A stretch of 64,000 nucleotides of DNA from assembly GCA_964016885.1 (NCBI GenBank), contig OZ024742.1, positions 122,827,196 through 122,891,195 on the forward strand. Direction: 5' to 3'. A program made the translations under genes and the position numbers. Below, piece by piece: positions 12,848 to 24,199 of the stretch (position 1 is the first letter of the stretch; every line of letters begins with the position of its first letter). A model generated the notes under the pieces. It ran no database searches and was not told where the DNA came from. It saw only the letters and a list, made by a program, of their open reading frames with translations. The DNA is from Eledone cirrhosa. Lineage: Eukaryota > Mollusca > Cephalopoda > Octopoda > Eledonidae.

Positions 12848-12983
12848 ATTGGTCGTTAGCATGCTCAACCAACCGTGACGCTTAAACCAATCAGCTGTAG
12901 TAATTCAGTGATACTGCACACTGATTGGTCGAAATACAGTTTACAGGGCTTTGCATTCTGGAGCCACTTTTCTCTGTATAAAA
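12848..12983 (+). promoter_or_regulatory. Putative Pol II promoter of the PLE1 terminal region
   Basis: There are three CCAAT-type boxes (ATTGG 12848-12852, CCAAT 12887-12891, ATTGG 12924-12928) and a TATAAAA at 12977-12983. The second and third boxes lie in a perfect 9-bp inverted repeat (12886-12894 with 12921-12929). The hammerhead starts 73 nt after the TATA box, so it would lie in the 5' part of a transcript from this promoter. That arrangement fits a PLE pLTR, but function is inferred. Confidence 0.45.
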
Positions 12984-13055
12984 TGTATAAACGTTAGGAA
13001 ATTTACCCATCTCATTACAGTTGAAAATTGCAAACTCGACTGTCACCACATATCA

Positions 13056-13094
13056 TGAACCTGAAGATTGCGAAAGCATGAAAGTACTTGTTCA
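13056..13094 (+). ncRNA. Hammerhead ribozyme, PLE type with minimal stem III
   Basis: Parts in order: TGAAC (stem I, 13056-13060), core CTGAAGA (13061-13067), stem II T-TGC-GAAA-GCA-T (13068-13079), GAAAG (13080-13084), 2-nt loop TA, CTT (13087-13089, cleavage expected after it), GTTCA (stem I, 13090-13094). Stem I pairs perfectly over 5 bp. Stem II has 3 bp, a T-T mismatch at its base and a GNRA loop. All invariant core bases (CUGANGA, GAAA, UH) are present. Stem III is only A-T plus G-C, the small form reported for PLE hammerheads that are thought to work as dimers. Confidence 0.8.
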
Positions 13095-13392
13095 ATTAAC
13101 TCTTAGAATTTAATATTTTATCATACTATTTCATTATAATACCATTATATATATTTTAAAGGATTGTAAATAAAACGAGTAAATCAGACAAAGTTGGAAT
13201 TCCTCTTATTAATATAATCTTCTATACACAATCATACACACCCGTGTATATTTACCTATCTATCTATCTATATATAATATATATATATTTACATATATAC
13301 ACAAACACAATTACAACAGATACATATACAAAATACAAGTATATACACACATACGTATACAGATAGATATATATAAACATATATACATATAC

Positions 13393-13477
<85 letters not shown>

Positions 13478-13670
13478 TACACATATACACAACACATACA
13501 CAGAAATAATATCTAAAAGTAAAAAAGAGTGGGTATGTAAAGGGTAAGGTAGAATATAGGGGGAATAAGGAAAATAAATGACATAGGAGTAAGTTTAAAT
13601 ATAAGGGGAGATAAGGGAGAAAAAGAATATAAGAGTACAGCAAGTGAGTTCAAAAATAATAAAAGAAATA
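13095..13670. other. No gene recognised; long (TA)n
   Basis: An AT-rich stretch with a TA microsatellite at 13396-13471 and CA/TA-rich flanks from 13230. It separates plus-strand PLE1 from minus-strand PLE2. The right part (13500-13670) is purine-rich on plus and may be 3' untranslated sequence of PLE2. Confidence 0.5.
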
Positions 13671-13674
13671 AAAG

Positions 13675-15275
13675 TCATAAAAATCGTAGTGGATGTAAGG
13701 CGTAGAGAACAGAAGAAGTTGAAGGTGGTTGAGTCATCGTAGGATTGTCAATCCAGTTACAGATCAGATGTGATTTCAGGTGAGGACAACATCTGAAGAT
13801 CTCGGTCTTGGAGTTCAGGCAAGTTGAAGTGGCGTTCAAGTTTTGTAAAATCCTACATTTTTCAGTGGTACACAATGAACAATTCCTTCTGCCCCTTTGG
13901 TACTCCCTCGAATGGTCTAAAATAGACCAATCGATAGAGTACAGGATGTTTTTATCCTTGAATTTCCACACCTTATTTGCGAGAGCCGTTGCTATTCTTT
14001 TATCGCAGTGTTTAAAAGAAGCGACATGTGCATAAAACCTGTCTTGAGTCATGCCAACATAGCGTTCACTCCTGGCTGGCTGATTGTTAAATAAAGGTGT
14101 CACTTCGGCCTCATATACGACGGATTTGGTGTTACATTTGCCCTGTAATGGGCATTCATCCGGTTTCCTGCATTTGCATACTGGATTTATTCTCATACGA
14201 TTAGAATTGGTGGTTTTAGACTTCATTGATGGGCAGCAAGAGTAACTGATTTTAACTACATTTCTATTAAATAGCTTATGATATCTATGATTAGGAGAAA
14301 AATGTTTGTCTAAGAGGTCAAGGAATTTCCTTCCTACATTAGTTTTGACAGTTAGAGAGAAGGGGGTGTAAACCAAATAATTTTCCTATCCTATTATTGT
14401 GGTTAGTTTTAGGGGGAGGAATTATATATAATTAATGTTTTCTGTAAATCCGCTGTTATTAAGGGCTTTATTAAAATAAGGGGCGGTTTTGTTAAAAATG
14501 TCTAGAGACGAAGATAAGGTAGAAATCTTACGGCTAATGATGTGATAAGATTTTTAAAAACTATAGGGGGATGGCAAGACTCTTTTTGTATATACCTCAG
14601 ATTTTCGTTAGGTTTATGATAAGGCTTAAAAGAGGCAGTAAGTAGATCAAGATTATTGTCAAGAAAGTTAGCTTTGTTAAGGTTTGTATCTATAGTAATT
14701 TTAAGGTTAAGATTAGCAAAAGTATTGATTAAATCTTTACGGAATTTATCAAAGTCATGGACGTTGGTGGTATGAGAAACTGCCAATCCGTCGTCACGGT
14801 ATAAACCGATATTATGGGAAGGAACTTTCTCTTTAAGGGTGTGGAGAAGGAATAATCCTACTAAGTCACACACATCCGCACTGTCATATGAACCCATCAC
14901 AACATCAAAAGAGTTTTCAGGTTTGACTTTTTAACCCAAATACTTTCATTAGTAAAGAGAAGAGTTTTTCTCGCATGAAAGATAATGTCTTCTTCTAATT
15001 TAGAAATATTAACGAAAGGTCTTGCAAAATCTAAGGCTTTAGTTAATAAGGAAACAGTAATACAGGGGTAACAATCAACAATATCAAATTGGGTAAATGT
15101 ACACTTATTTTTACCTTGTATGTTATTAAACCAAGAAGTAACAGAGGATGTATTTACCCATTGTCATAAGTCAGTCTTAGGTCTAATTTGGAGAATTATT
15201 TTCATAAGATTTTTTTACTTGCAAGACCAACTCCGGATTTAGCCGGGTTAATCAGTCTACAACTAGGTCGATTAG
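13675..15275 (-). pseudogene. Penelope-like element 2 (PLE2), RT and GIY-YIG, broken
   Basis: Minus-strand pieces appear in PLE order from right to left. An RLINPAKSGVG-like RT motif lies at about 15225-15270. The frame 14502-14900 has GSYDSADVCDLVGLF and the catalytic LYRDDGLAV (YRDDG, not YLDD) near 14785-14805, then KANFLD. A linking stretch at 14377-14500 is present but interrupted. The frame 13675-14376 has a CKC..ECPL..KC cysteine cluster, VVYEAEV and YVGMTQDRFYAHV (GIY-YIG core), and a CSLCTTEK block near the end. Stops and frameshifts separate the parts. The YRDDG signature and CxC...CPL..KC cluster set it apart from PLE1 and match PLE3. Confidence 0.85.
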
Positions 15276-15384
15276 TATATTAGGATAATATATGCTTTAC
15301 GTTTAGCTAGGCTTTCAATCCTTTTTATTTATATATATATATATATATATAATATTTATGTATTTTCTTATATGTATATATATA

Positions 15385-15735
<351 letters not shown>

Positions 15736-15770
15736 CAGCAACGTATACCTTCCTGCCAGATTGTTGAACA

Positions 15771-15818
15771 TATATACTTACCTTATGCATATTAACGGCT
15801 GAGTAGCCCAATTTGCAT
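15771..15818 (-). promoter_or_regulatory. Putative PLE2 promoter: octamer and TATA-like sequence
   Basis: On the minus strand a perfect ATGCAAAT octamer (plus 15811-15818) is followed by a TATATA (plus 15771-15776). The hammerhead starts 26 nt after that. The order promoter, ribozyme, RT is the same as proposed for PLE terminal modules. A TATATA in AT-rich DNA is weak evidence on its own. Confidence 0.35.
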
Positions 15819-15855
15819 ATCGAGTGGGTTAATCGGCCGGGTGCACCGAAAACTA

Positions 15856-16153
15856 TAAACGGCAAAACTGAAACGAAATTTCATTTCCCACTCTTAATAC
15901 GGCTGTTACTTAAATATAAGTATGCACACGTACATACATATATGTATACAGACGTACAGTAGTATGTATATATATATATACATACATGCACACATATATA
16001 TATGTACGTATGGATTCACCGAACATTTATTATAATGCTCGGTGTGTTTGTAAACAAACATCCCGTATTAAGCCGTAGTGTCCAGCAACCATCGTTGCTC
16101 GTTTGTTCAACCCTGACAAAGGAACGCTGTACTAGTTTCAAGCTTATTAGCTA
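15856..16153. repeat. PLE-associated direct repeat, copy 2 (extended left)
   Basis: Positions 15915-16153 repeat 15491-15735, including the CACCGAAC hairpin. The copy stops in the middle of hammerhead stem II (at GCTATA, 16150-16153), so the core CTGANGA block is absent. The extra left part, 15856-15914 (AAACGGCAAAACTGAAACG onward), recurs with changes at 55890-55945. This copy therefore cannot encode the ribozyme. Confidence 0.75.
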
Positions 16154-16159
16154 TACTTA

Positions 16160-16520
16160 TACACATATACTTATACACATATATACATATACATATATAT
16201 ATACATATACACACACATACACATACATATACATACGTATACACATATATAAACGTACGTACACACAAACATACGCATACATATGTACGGACTCTCATAC
16301 AAATACGTACATACACTCATAAATATACACATATACACCCACACATATATATACAGTATAAAGATGAAGTACGCTCTACATACGGAAAGAGTAGATAGGT
16401 AAGAAGTACTTACATGACCATAGTGCCATGTTTCGGGTCGAAAGGGGGTATGGGTAGGGTGGGACATGGTATTTTGTCGAGTGGGTTTTTAAAAAAAAAT
16501 GGGAAATGTTTTTTAGCCAT
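16160..16520. other. No gene recognised; CA/TA-rich DNA
   Basis: Degenerate CA/TA-rich sequence (16155-16350) and then the likely 3' untranslated end of PLE3 on the minus strand. Frames across the CA/TA part are artefacts. Confidence 0.45.
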
Positions 16521-16526
16521 CTGGCA

Positions 16527-18192
16527 TCAACAGTGGCTTAAGGTACTTGAAAGCTGCAAAGTTTTTGTGCATGCAATTCGGGCAGTGTTCAGAGAGGTTC
16601 TTAAGTAGTGGGTCCTTGGCATATAATATTTCGTAGCTCTCTGAGATACGCTCTTTCTGGAGTATTTTCCATTTAAGCGTGAAGGGGGAGGGGTCCTTTT
16701 GAGGTCACAGACACAGGAGGCGAGTGTTGTCTGATTTGATTTGTCCGAGCCTCTGAAAGAGTGGTTATGGGCATACCACCGGGTCTGAAATTTATTGGAA
16801 GTCAAGACGATGTAAGTCTTTTTGTTGTTGCTGTCATCGGTACCTGAGATGACATCACATTTGTTTACGATATCAAGTGTCAGGCATTTGTTTTCAAGTG
16901 GGCAGGCTTCCTTATTTAGGCAGTTGCACAAGGCTTCAGTCCCGTGATTGTGTTCGGAGGTAGTTGGTTTATTTAATTTTTTAGAATTGAGATTGGCTAT
17001 ATTCCTAGCTAGGTTAGGTGTAGTGGAGTAGGAGAGTCTTATTGTGTTCTTATTGACGATGGTGTAGTATCTATGTTGTATGGGGAAGTGTGTGTTCAGC
17101 AAAGTGAAGAAAGTCCTAGATATAGGTGTAGAGATCTCTCTATTGAATTGTGTGTGTGTGTGGGGGGGGGGGGGGTACCAACTAATCTGCCTATGCCTAT
17201 TCATCTTAGGTAGTCTTGCGGCGGTTTCTAGGTAAGTTATTTTTTCTTTAAATCCGCTGCTGGTGAGAGCGTCATTGTAGTAGGCCGGAGATTCTAATAG
17301 AGACGCTTTTTACTAAGTTATCGGTGATGTTTTGGGGGTGGTTAGAATTAACATTAATATATATAAGGGACTCATTAGGTTTGTGGTACGGGTAATACAG
17401 GGAAGTATCTAGGTCGAGAGTGACATCTAAAAAGTTGGCCCTAGTCATATTAGATTCTAAGGTTATACTAAATCCTAGATTACGGAAGATTGAGCTTAGT
17501 TTCTCCGAAACCCATCTGTGGTTCTGGGGTTAACCTTGTACAAGGCGAAGTGGCCGTCGTCTCGGTATAATCCTCCGGTGAGGCCAATAAAGTGGTTCTG
17601 CAGGTGTTGTAAAATGTACAGGCTCACGAGGTCGCTTATTTCAGCCGAATCACTCGTTCCATGCCGACGTCAAAGCGGGCCTGAGACTTCTTGTTGAGCC
17701 AGTAAGATCGCTCGTGGTGTAGAAAGGTCTTACGGGCGTGGAGGATTACATGTTGCTCATTGTTGGTTACGGTGGTAAAATTCATGGCAACGTAAGTGCG
17801 TCCTTCAGGAGGGGCTCTGAGATAGAAGCATAGTAGTCTTCTATGTGGAGTTGCAGGAAGCGAGTGTGGCGTTTGTCGAGCAATTCTTGGAACCAAGAGA
17901 TTGCTTCAGATGTTCTGCTCCAGAGTGGGAGTGGTGAGAAACACCGAAATGATGGTAGAACTCTATCGAGGATCTTGTTGCTGGTAAAGCCGATGTTCGA
18001 ACATGTGGGGTTGATAAGCCCGACTGATGGTTTGTTGAGGAAGTTTCCTTTGTGGTCCTTCAGGGTAAAGTGCGGGGTCTTTCCCCTTAAATATTCCGTT
18101 CGGTCGTGTAGTTTAAGGGACTTGGCGATTTCTTTTCCGTCCCCACCCTCTCCTACCACCAGAAAAGAAAATATATAAATACCACCACCCAC
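16527..18192 (-). pseudogene. Penelope-like element 3 (PLE3), RT and GIY-YIG, broken
   Basis: This is minus-strand PLE coding sequence in several frames. The N-terminal RT part (17782-18192) has TLKDHKGNFLNKPSVGLINP, closer to complete than in PLE2. Positions 17636-17896 follow with a FDVGMERVI-like block. The catalytic GLYRDDG lies near 17555-17575, then RANFLDVTLD at about 17425-17455. The C-terminal part (16527-17204) has CNCLNKEACPLENKC and a weak GIY-YIG remnant (KTYIVLTSNKFQTRWYAHN). The YIG signature itself is altered and several frameshifts separate the parts, so it is inactive. It belongs with PLE2 by its YRDDG and cysteine pattern. Confidence 0.85.
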
Positions 18193-18203
18193 TTGGACAG
18201 CCA

Positions 18204-18242
18204 GTTTCCTGATGATTTCTCACGAATGAAACAGTTCTAGTC
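18204..18242 (+). ncRNA. Hammerhead-like motif, uncertain
   Basis: CTGATGA (18209-18215), stem II T-TTC-TCAC-GAA-T with the same basal T-T mismatch as the better motifs, and GAAAC (18228-18232) are all present. However, no GTH placed after GAAAC gives a pairing stem I. GTTTC just upstream can instead pair with GAAAC as a plain hairpin. It lies beside the 5' end of minus-strand PLE3 but on the opposite strand. Confidence 0.3.
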
Positions 18243-18259
18243 CTGTAGAAGCTCTTCTA

Positions 18260-18263
<4 letters not shown>

Positions 18264-18327
<64 letters not shown>

Positions 18328-19150
18328 CATACATATATATGGATGAGAAGAAGGCTGTGTGTTTACTGATAACGGGTGTTAGAAGGTAAGGGGACACATT
18401 TTAATGTTCATGAAACAGGGAGAGAATAGATTGTATATTTAGCCAAACTTATGAACGAGATAGTGTATTAAATGATTTTGTTCAATTATTCATTAACAGA
18501 AACTATCTCTCACACTCTCTCCCTCTTTACACACACACACACACACACGCTCTCTCTCTCTCACACACACACAAATATATATATATACACCCACCACACA
18601 TACATGTGTGCATGCATGGTAAGATACATACATACATATATTATAGAATATATATCTATTTTTTTAAAAACTCCATAATTGAGGATGATTGATCGCTGAT
18701 GTAAGAAATTTGACGAGTCACATGCACAGACTACAAGTATATATCAACGACAATCAATAGCTTTGTAGTTTGATTTTCTCATAATTAGAAATGATCGATC
18801 GATTAAAACAGTAATGAAATCTGTCCTTGGTGTATATATTAGTTATTTGAAGAAATCAAGGCTACGAAAAGCACTCACGTTTTTTGCTAGGCTTCAAATG
18901 ACACTTATGGTTAAATGTTATGGGGTACTGATGTTGTGGAACTGTATACTGCGGTAGATATCCATATGCATATTTCCTTTCGGAACAGTCTAATACAAAG
19001 TAGGTAAGGCTAATTTTCTCTCACTAAAGTTATATCGCTGGGAAAATGGATTGTAATATAGCTAATATGTCTGTGCTGATTGTAATCTAACCGTTATCGT
19101 AATCTTGTACACGCCTTCAATTGTATAGTATTTTATAAGTGATATTTAAT
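18264..19150. other. No gene recognised; microsatellites and AT-rich DNA
   Basis: A TA run at 18264-18322 and CA/CT-rich patches at 18530-18580 precede anonymous AT-rich sequence. I see nothing further. Confidence 0.5.
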
Positions 19151-19151
19151 A

Positions 19152-19466
19152 TGGCACAATGTAACCCACTACACCCTATTTCACGTTCGAGTGGTCGGCC
19201 ACTAACCCGCTAACCCACCCGACACCGGTCCGGTAAGGAATGCAAGTTGAAACCCATCAGCACAAAAATACAAGGCCTTTAAACGGAGGATGGACTCCTC
19301 AGAGTCAATGTTACTTATGGGATGCCTATGGGTCAAATATCCTCAACAAGCCGCAATAGGCCAAGCGTGGTGAACACGGCTACACTTCTGATATGGCTAA
19401 AGGCAAATAGAAATTGGTGCATCTCAACCAGGGAAGGTTTCCCCCAACAGGAGTGAGAAGGCTATA
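19152..19466 (+). repeat. Dispersed repeat, copy 2 of 2
   Basis: This is the counterpart of 10100-10432. Shared blocks include CACGTTCGAGTGGTCGGCC at the front, GGGTCAAATATCCTC, AATAGGCCAAGCGTGG, ACGGCTACAC and AGGAGTGAGAAGG, all in the same order. Its front half holds a perfect-looking GTTCGAG element resembling a Pol III B box. Confidence 0.65.
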
Positions 19467-19469
19467 AAG

Positions 19470-20710
19470 TTGAATTTAATATGATATATACATTTAAACA
19501 AGGTTTCAAGTATGTTTGTTCTGTAATTTGATAGTTTGGTTTGCATCAGAAACTATATTGTATAACACGTGTAGGAGAATTTGGTAAGCAATAATTTATC
19601 CATTATTCATATTCACAATATAACACATAATGTTGTGTACAAACTGAAAAATGAGACCAGAGGTATTATTTGCACTACGCCCTTTAATTAGTGGTATATT
19701 TCTAAAGTGCAAATAGTGGTTGCATTTGAATGATCTTGCGACCATATATATTTTAAAGGATGAGAAATGGCCTTTTAAAAGGCTGGGATACATGTGATGT
19801 AAAATGTACTTTCAATGGGGAATTGTAATTAGGTTACATACACACAAGTTAACTTATTCAGAATGTCAATATTAATTTTCCCTTAAGTATGTGCAAAATC
19901 CCCTATCATAGTGGAACATGAAATGGGAATTATACATATATATATATACATATCCTATATACAATAACAAGAAAAGCTATTTCGATTATTTTCTCTATAT
20001 GTTTAATATTATACATCTCTGGGGAAGGGTTTGGTCGACTTCACTGCCTTACTGGCATGTATTTCTCAGAAGAAGGAGAGGCAGTATACGTAGTCAAAAT
20101 AATAGATTTATAAATGAAAGACCAAGAAGGTGTTTTCATTTTGGCATTGTACAGATTTTGCTATTCCCCTCTATTTTGAAAGTTTGAATATATGTGCCAA
20201 TTAAAATATCCCCGAATCCATTCTCAATTACATGTTTCCTGTCATACCAGGAAATAAGTCTAATTGGATTAAAATATGTTGATGACTGATGGCCTCTGAA
20301 ACTGCACCTGATAATTGATATTCTGAAAGCAACCAAGATATTCTAGATAGGGTATTATCAATGAATCAACATTCTATATCGTCTTCTCACAACAATTAAC
20401 CTATTTCGATAACATAGTTATTTCGGAGCACATAAAAAAAAAATAAAAAAAAATCGCAATTGGCTCAGGCAACAATCTGTCAAAATATTCTCACGTGAGG
20501 TCATATTAGATAAACAGTGACCAGCCAAATATTTCGCACCTTGTTTGTACCGGATGTTAGATAGATGGTACCACAGCCTTCTCAAAATAGAGATATCGTT
20601 AATTCGCCTATAACTAAAAGATTTGTTTTATAAAACATCTAATTTCACGCCAATATTTAGACACATCGATATCAAAAGTTGCATAGAAATGTTTAATTAA
20701 CTCGCAGGGT
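19470..20710. other. No gene recognised
   Basis: Anonymous AT-rich DNA with an A-run at 20438-20453. I find neither repeats nor protein-like frames I can support. Confidence 0.5.
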
Positions 20711-20714
20711 GAAT

Positions 20715-20985
20715 GTCAATTGTTCTCCATCCTTTAGATAGCAGCGCTGTCTAAAGGATGCCTCGAGCCAAGAGGTTCATCAAGCCGGTGCTCATACAGG
20801 CTTCCGTGGAGTGAAGATACTGAGAGTACAATACCACACCCTACTGGACAGGACGACAGTCCATCACAGTGTTAAACCGCCAGCATTTCAGCTGGGTATA
20901 CTGAAGCAACTTGAAAGGAAGTGTTTTGCTCAAGAACACAATACACAACCCAGTCTAGGATTCGAACCATGATCGGTATAATTTT
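20715..20985 (-). mobile_element. tRNA-derived SINE of a second family, minus strand
   Basis: On the minus strand a perfect GGTTCGAATCC B box (plus 20958-20968) is followed by a TTCTTGAGCAAAACACTTCC-type body and CACTGTGATGGACTGTCGTC. That combination is typical of a common molluscan or cephalopod SINE with a TTGAGCAAAACACTT core. The A box should lie right of 20985 but is not clear. This family differs from the SINE at 37104. Confidence 0.6.
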
Positions 20986-20989
20986 GTAT

Positions 20990-22415
20990 TCTCAGGTCTG
21001 CTATAACAAAGTAGACACATAAATGAAAGTAACGGATACTGCCATTCCACCACCCTTTTATGAATAATCAAACCAGATTACTTAGTTTGTTTGTGTTTCA
21101 TGTTGATGAATAGTTTAATACAACTGAATATCCAAAGAAAAACTGAGAATTCACTTTGCTAATCATTTTGCCGCATGTTAGAAAATATTACATTCTGAAA
21201 TAAAGCATCCGGAAAACCATCCGTTCGTCAAGTATCAATCTGTGGTTGATAATCTTCTGAAGGAGAGGATTTGAGGACGTGTTAAATAGCTTCAAAATCA
21301 ACAAGAAACTTACATGAAGCGCAATATGGAGTCCGTCGTTTCCGTTCCTCTGCTTATGGCATATATTTTGGTAGGAACGTTTTGGGGAAATATGGGGAGT
21401 TGTTAATTGTACAATGATTTGATTGCAGCATATGACAAATACCAAGAAATGTTCTCTTTAAAGTGCTCTCAATGCGAACTGGAGTTAAATATTTGATTGC
21501 AATCTGACATATGTTTTATGAAGGTAGCACTGCACCCATCAAGGTACGAATCCTTAATTTGATTTCCATGTGGGCCGTAGACAAGAGTCCCTATACATTT
21601 TCAATTCTTACTTTTTATACAAAAGGTTGTCGCTTATGATATTGATTAAGCGTTTTCTGAATGATGCGTGATTGTGTTTGAATAATATATCTTACATCTA
21701 TGCAAACAAAAAAGAGATCAGAGAAATAATTGTGAAATTAATCTTATTTGCTGGATTTATATCCTGATTATGTAACACCTTAAAATATATGAACTAAAAA
21801 TATCATCCAAGAAGACGAAAACACAAGCGTTCAACAGCAGTGCGCTATTGGAGATGGAATGACTTTTTAGCATAAATGAAAATGCGATAGAGAATGGGAA
21901 ATAATTCCTTAATATGGGAAAGATGATTTCTAGTAATTCAAAATCAATCTCAAAAAGAGCTAAAAATTTCAAAAACAACAGCTAAGTTTAAGGAACTGAG
22001 AACTATAATAACAGGCACACATGTTAATATGAACAAAACAAGAAAGTTACTAGAAGCATTTGTGAAATCTCGACTGAAATATGGAATAAATCTTTGCTTC
22101 CAAAAGAAGTTCGAAGTGTGTGCTGAATTCTATCTTAAAGAGTCCGGTTAAAAGGGGTGGAGCAGAGTCAATTGTGATGAAATAGAATATAATTTCTACG
22201 CCAAAACATAGAAATACGAAATATTGTCAATATTTCCCACTTATCAAATTTCACCTATGCACAAATCTTCAGCTATAGCGGACATGTATGTTGAGAAGAA
22301 AATAAAATATACAGGGTCAATAATAACCAAGCATTCCATCATTTATATAATAATATTTACTAAATGTCTGGTCATACATTACGAAATTCTAAATACAAAA
22401 ATAGTTAAAACAAAA
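20990..22415. other. No gene recognised; possible transposon end near 22310
   Basis: Mostly AT-rich anonymous DNA. ACAGGGTCAATAATAACC at 22311-22328 resembles the ACAGGGT-type terminal inverted repeat of mariner-like transposons and lies just downstream, on the minus strand, of the broken transposase. I could not find its partner. Confidence 0.35.
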
Positions 22416-22419
22416 TAAT

Positions 22420-22900
22420 TAAAGTAAGTGTTCAAAATGCTGACCCTGTTCTTCAATACATTTTGAATGTCTATGTAAAAAAACAGGATAGCATACACGT
22501 CTACACATGTCGACGTTGATTTCTACACAAGAATAAAACTCTCCTTGCTTTAAGATGCTGAACATTTCTGGGTCTTTCAGCGTAGAATGAAATGTTCAGT
22601 ACACACAAAGAAAGAAAATCAAGAGGTGTAAGATCAAATCAATAAGGATATCCGATAGGACCACGGCGTCCGATCCATCTGCGTGCCAAGTGTTCATCAA
22701 GCCATTTGCGTGCAACAATGCTTTAAAGGGGAGGTGCTCCGTCTTGTTGGAACCATATCTCAAGAGCATGTGGGCATTCGTAAAACTTGGTAGTAAATCA
22801 TAGTTGAGTACAAAACATGGCTGATCAAATAATTGGATGTTCAAAGCATTATCTGTGAACTCGTTTATCAAACCAACCAGAAGATATTATCGGTTTTGAA
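22420..22900 (-). pseudogene. Mariner/IS630-type transposase C-terminal half, broken
   Basis: On the minus strand one frame, interrupted by two stops, carries WFQQDGAPP (plus about 22730-22756; the Asp is the second DDE-type catalytic residue). It then reads ARKWLDEHLARRWIGRRGPI and a DLTPLDF block (plus about 22600-22640; its Asp is the third). It continues with AERPRNVQHL and a C-terminal tail to about 22420. This order is characteristic of eukaryotic DD(D/E) mariner-like transposases. Further N-terminal remnants may extend to about 23240 (a GRPRH-like stretch near 23170), but I cannot place the helix-turn-helix. Stops within the core rule out activity. Confidence 0.8.
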
Positions 22901-23479
22901 GTATACAGAAATTCTAAACCGGTTGATGAGGCAATGAATTTAACACAATCAAGACCTGAGTTCGCCAAGTATTTTATTGAAGTTGGCGGAGAATTTCTGA
23001 CAACAAATATCTCGTAACATCTTTGCTTTTGCCCTGAATGTATAATATGCGTGTAAATATTTAAGAACTATTGATTTACTTTGACATGGTTGTGATGACA
23101 TCCATTGCGATTTACTTTTCTCTTATAACGCAGTTATAAATCCCGTATTATCTTCTGTGTGCAGAATTCCGTGACGAGGTCGTCCTGTATTTACGATGCT
23201 GATTATTTCCTTTCCTCATCCTGCAACCTAAATAGACACAATCCTCGTTTTCATGTTTGAAATAATTGTGTTATATAATTCCAACATGACAGTCGCAAGC
23301 ACTGTGTATCTATGTAAACCAGTTCAGTTATCTATGCAGTTCTAAGACGGGTTTGTAGGCGTACATTCCGCCAACACTTTCAGAAGCATCTCTAATAGTG
23401 GGACATATATGCGTCTACAAAACCAATTTGGTACATAACATCGTCATATATAAGACAAACCACAAATAAAACAATCTCA

Positions 23480-23517
23480 ACCCCCACCTTCGGTGTTAAT
23501 TGGTCATTTCTTTCGTT

Positions 23518-23555
<38 letters not shown>

Positions 23556-23669
23556 ATATGTATATATATATGTATATATATATATATATATATGTATGTA
23601 TATATATATATATATAAGATATATGTATATCCTTGTGTCTTACACAACCAACATATTACGAACTTTAGA

Positions 23670-23702
<33 letters not shown>

Positions 23703-23817
23703 AGTGTGTGTGTGTGTGTAGATAGACAGATAGATATACAGATAGAGAGAGAGAGAAAGAGAGTGAGAGACTGAGAGAGAGAGAGGGAGAGAGAGAGAGA
23801 GAGAGAGAGAAAGATAT

Positions 23818-23876
<59 letters not shown>

Positions 23877-24013
23877 AGAAACAAAGAGGTATGTAAAATG
23901 CCGACCATGTTGGAATTTCACATATCTGTATACCCACTCTGCATCTCCCCATTCTTTGAGTACTCCCATTACAAATGGTCTCCTCGTCCTTAGTACTGCA
24001 TTCGTCCTCTCTC

Positions 24014-24068
<55 letters not shown>

Positions 24069-24195
24069 GTGTGGGTGTGTATGTGTGTGTATGTGTGTGT
24101 ATTTGTGTGTATTTGTGTGTATGTGTGTGTGTATGTGTGTGTTTGTGTGAACGTGTGTGTATGTCCATAGAGAGTCACATATATATATAGATTTT
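23480..24195. repeat. Cluster of TA, TG and GA microsatellites
   Basis: TA runs at 23519-23612, TG at 23683-23719, GA-rich repeat at 23743-23874 with short interruptions, TA at 24018-24067, and degenerate TG to about 24165. A short non-repetitive insert at 23880-24015 separates the halves. All long frames here are low-complexity artefacts. Confidence 0.9.
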
Positions 24196-24199
24196 GATA

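Larger units (their letters stand above)
11150..13094 (+). mobile_element. Penelope-like element 1 (PLE1), 5'-truncated
   Basis: The element consists of a reverse transcriptase/GIY-YIG frame (to 12678), a CAA/TAA simple repeat (12726-12763), a promoter-like stretch with CCAAT and TATA boxes (12848-12983) and a hammerhead motif (13056-13094). Coding similarity begins inside the RT domain; the part normally carrying the KDHK and RLINP motifs is missing. So either the copy is truncated near the upstream TA repeat or an upstream exon was lost. TATAG at 11145-11150 resembles a 3' splice site. PLEs typically carry terminal 'pLTRs' with hammerheads, which fits the 3' part. Confidence 0.8.

Noticed and set aside
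20283..20320. CTGATGGCCTCTGAAACTG as a hammerhead
   Set aside because: The last core base of CTGANGA is G, and neither stem I nor stem II forms.
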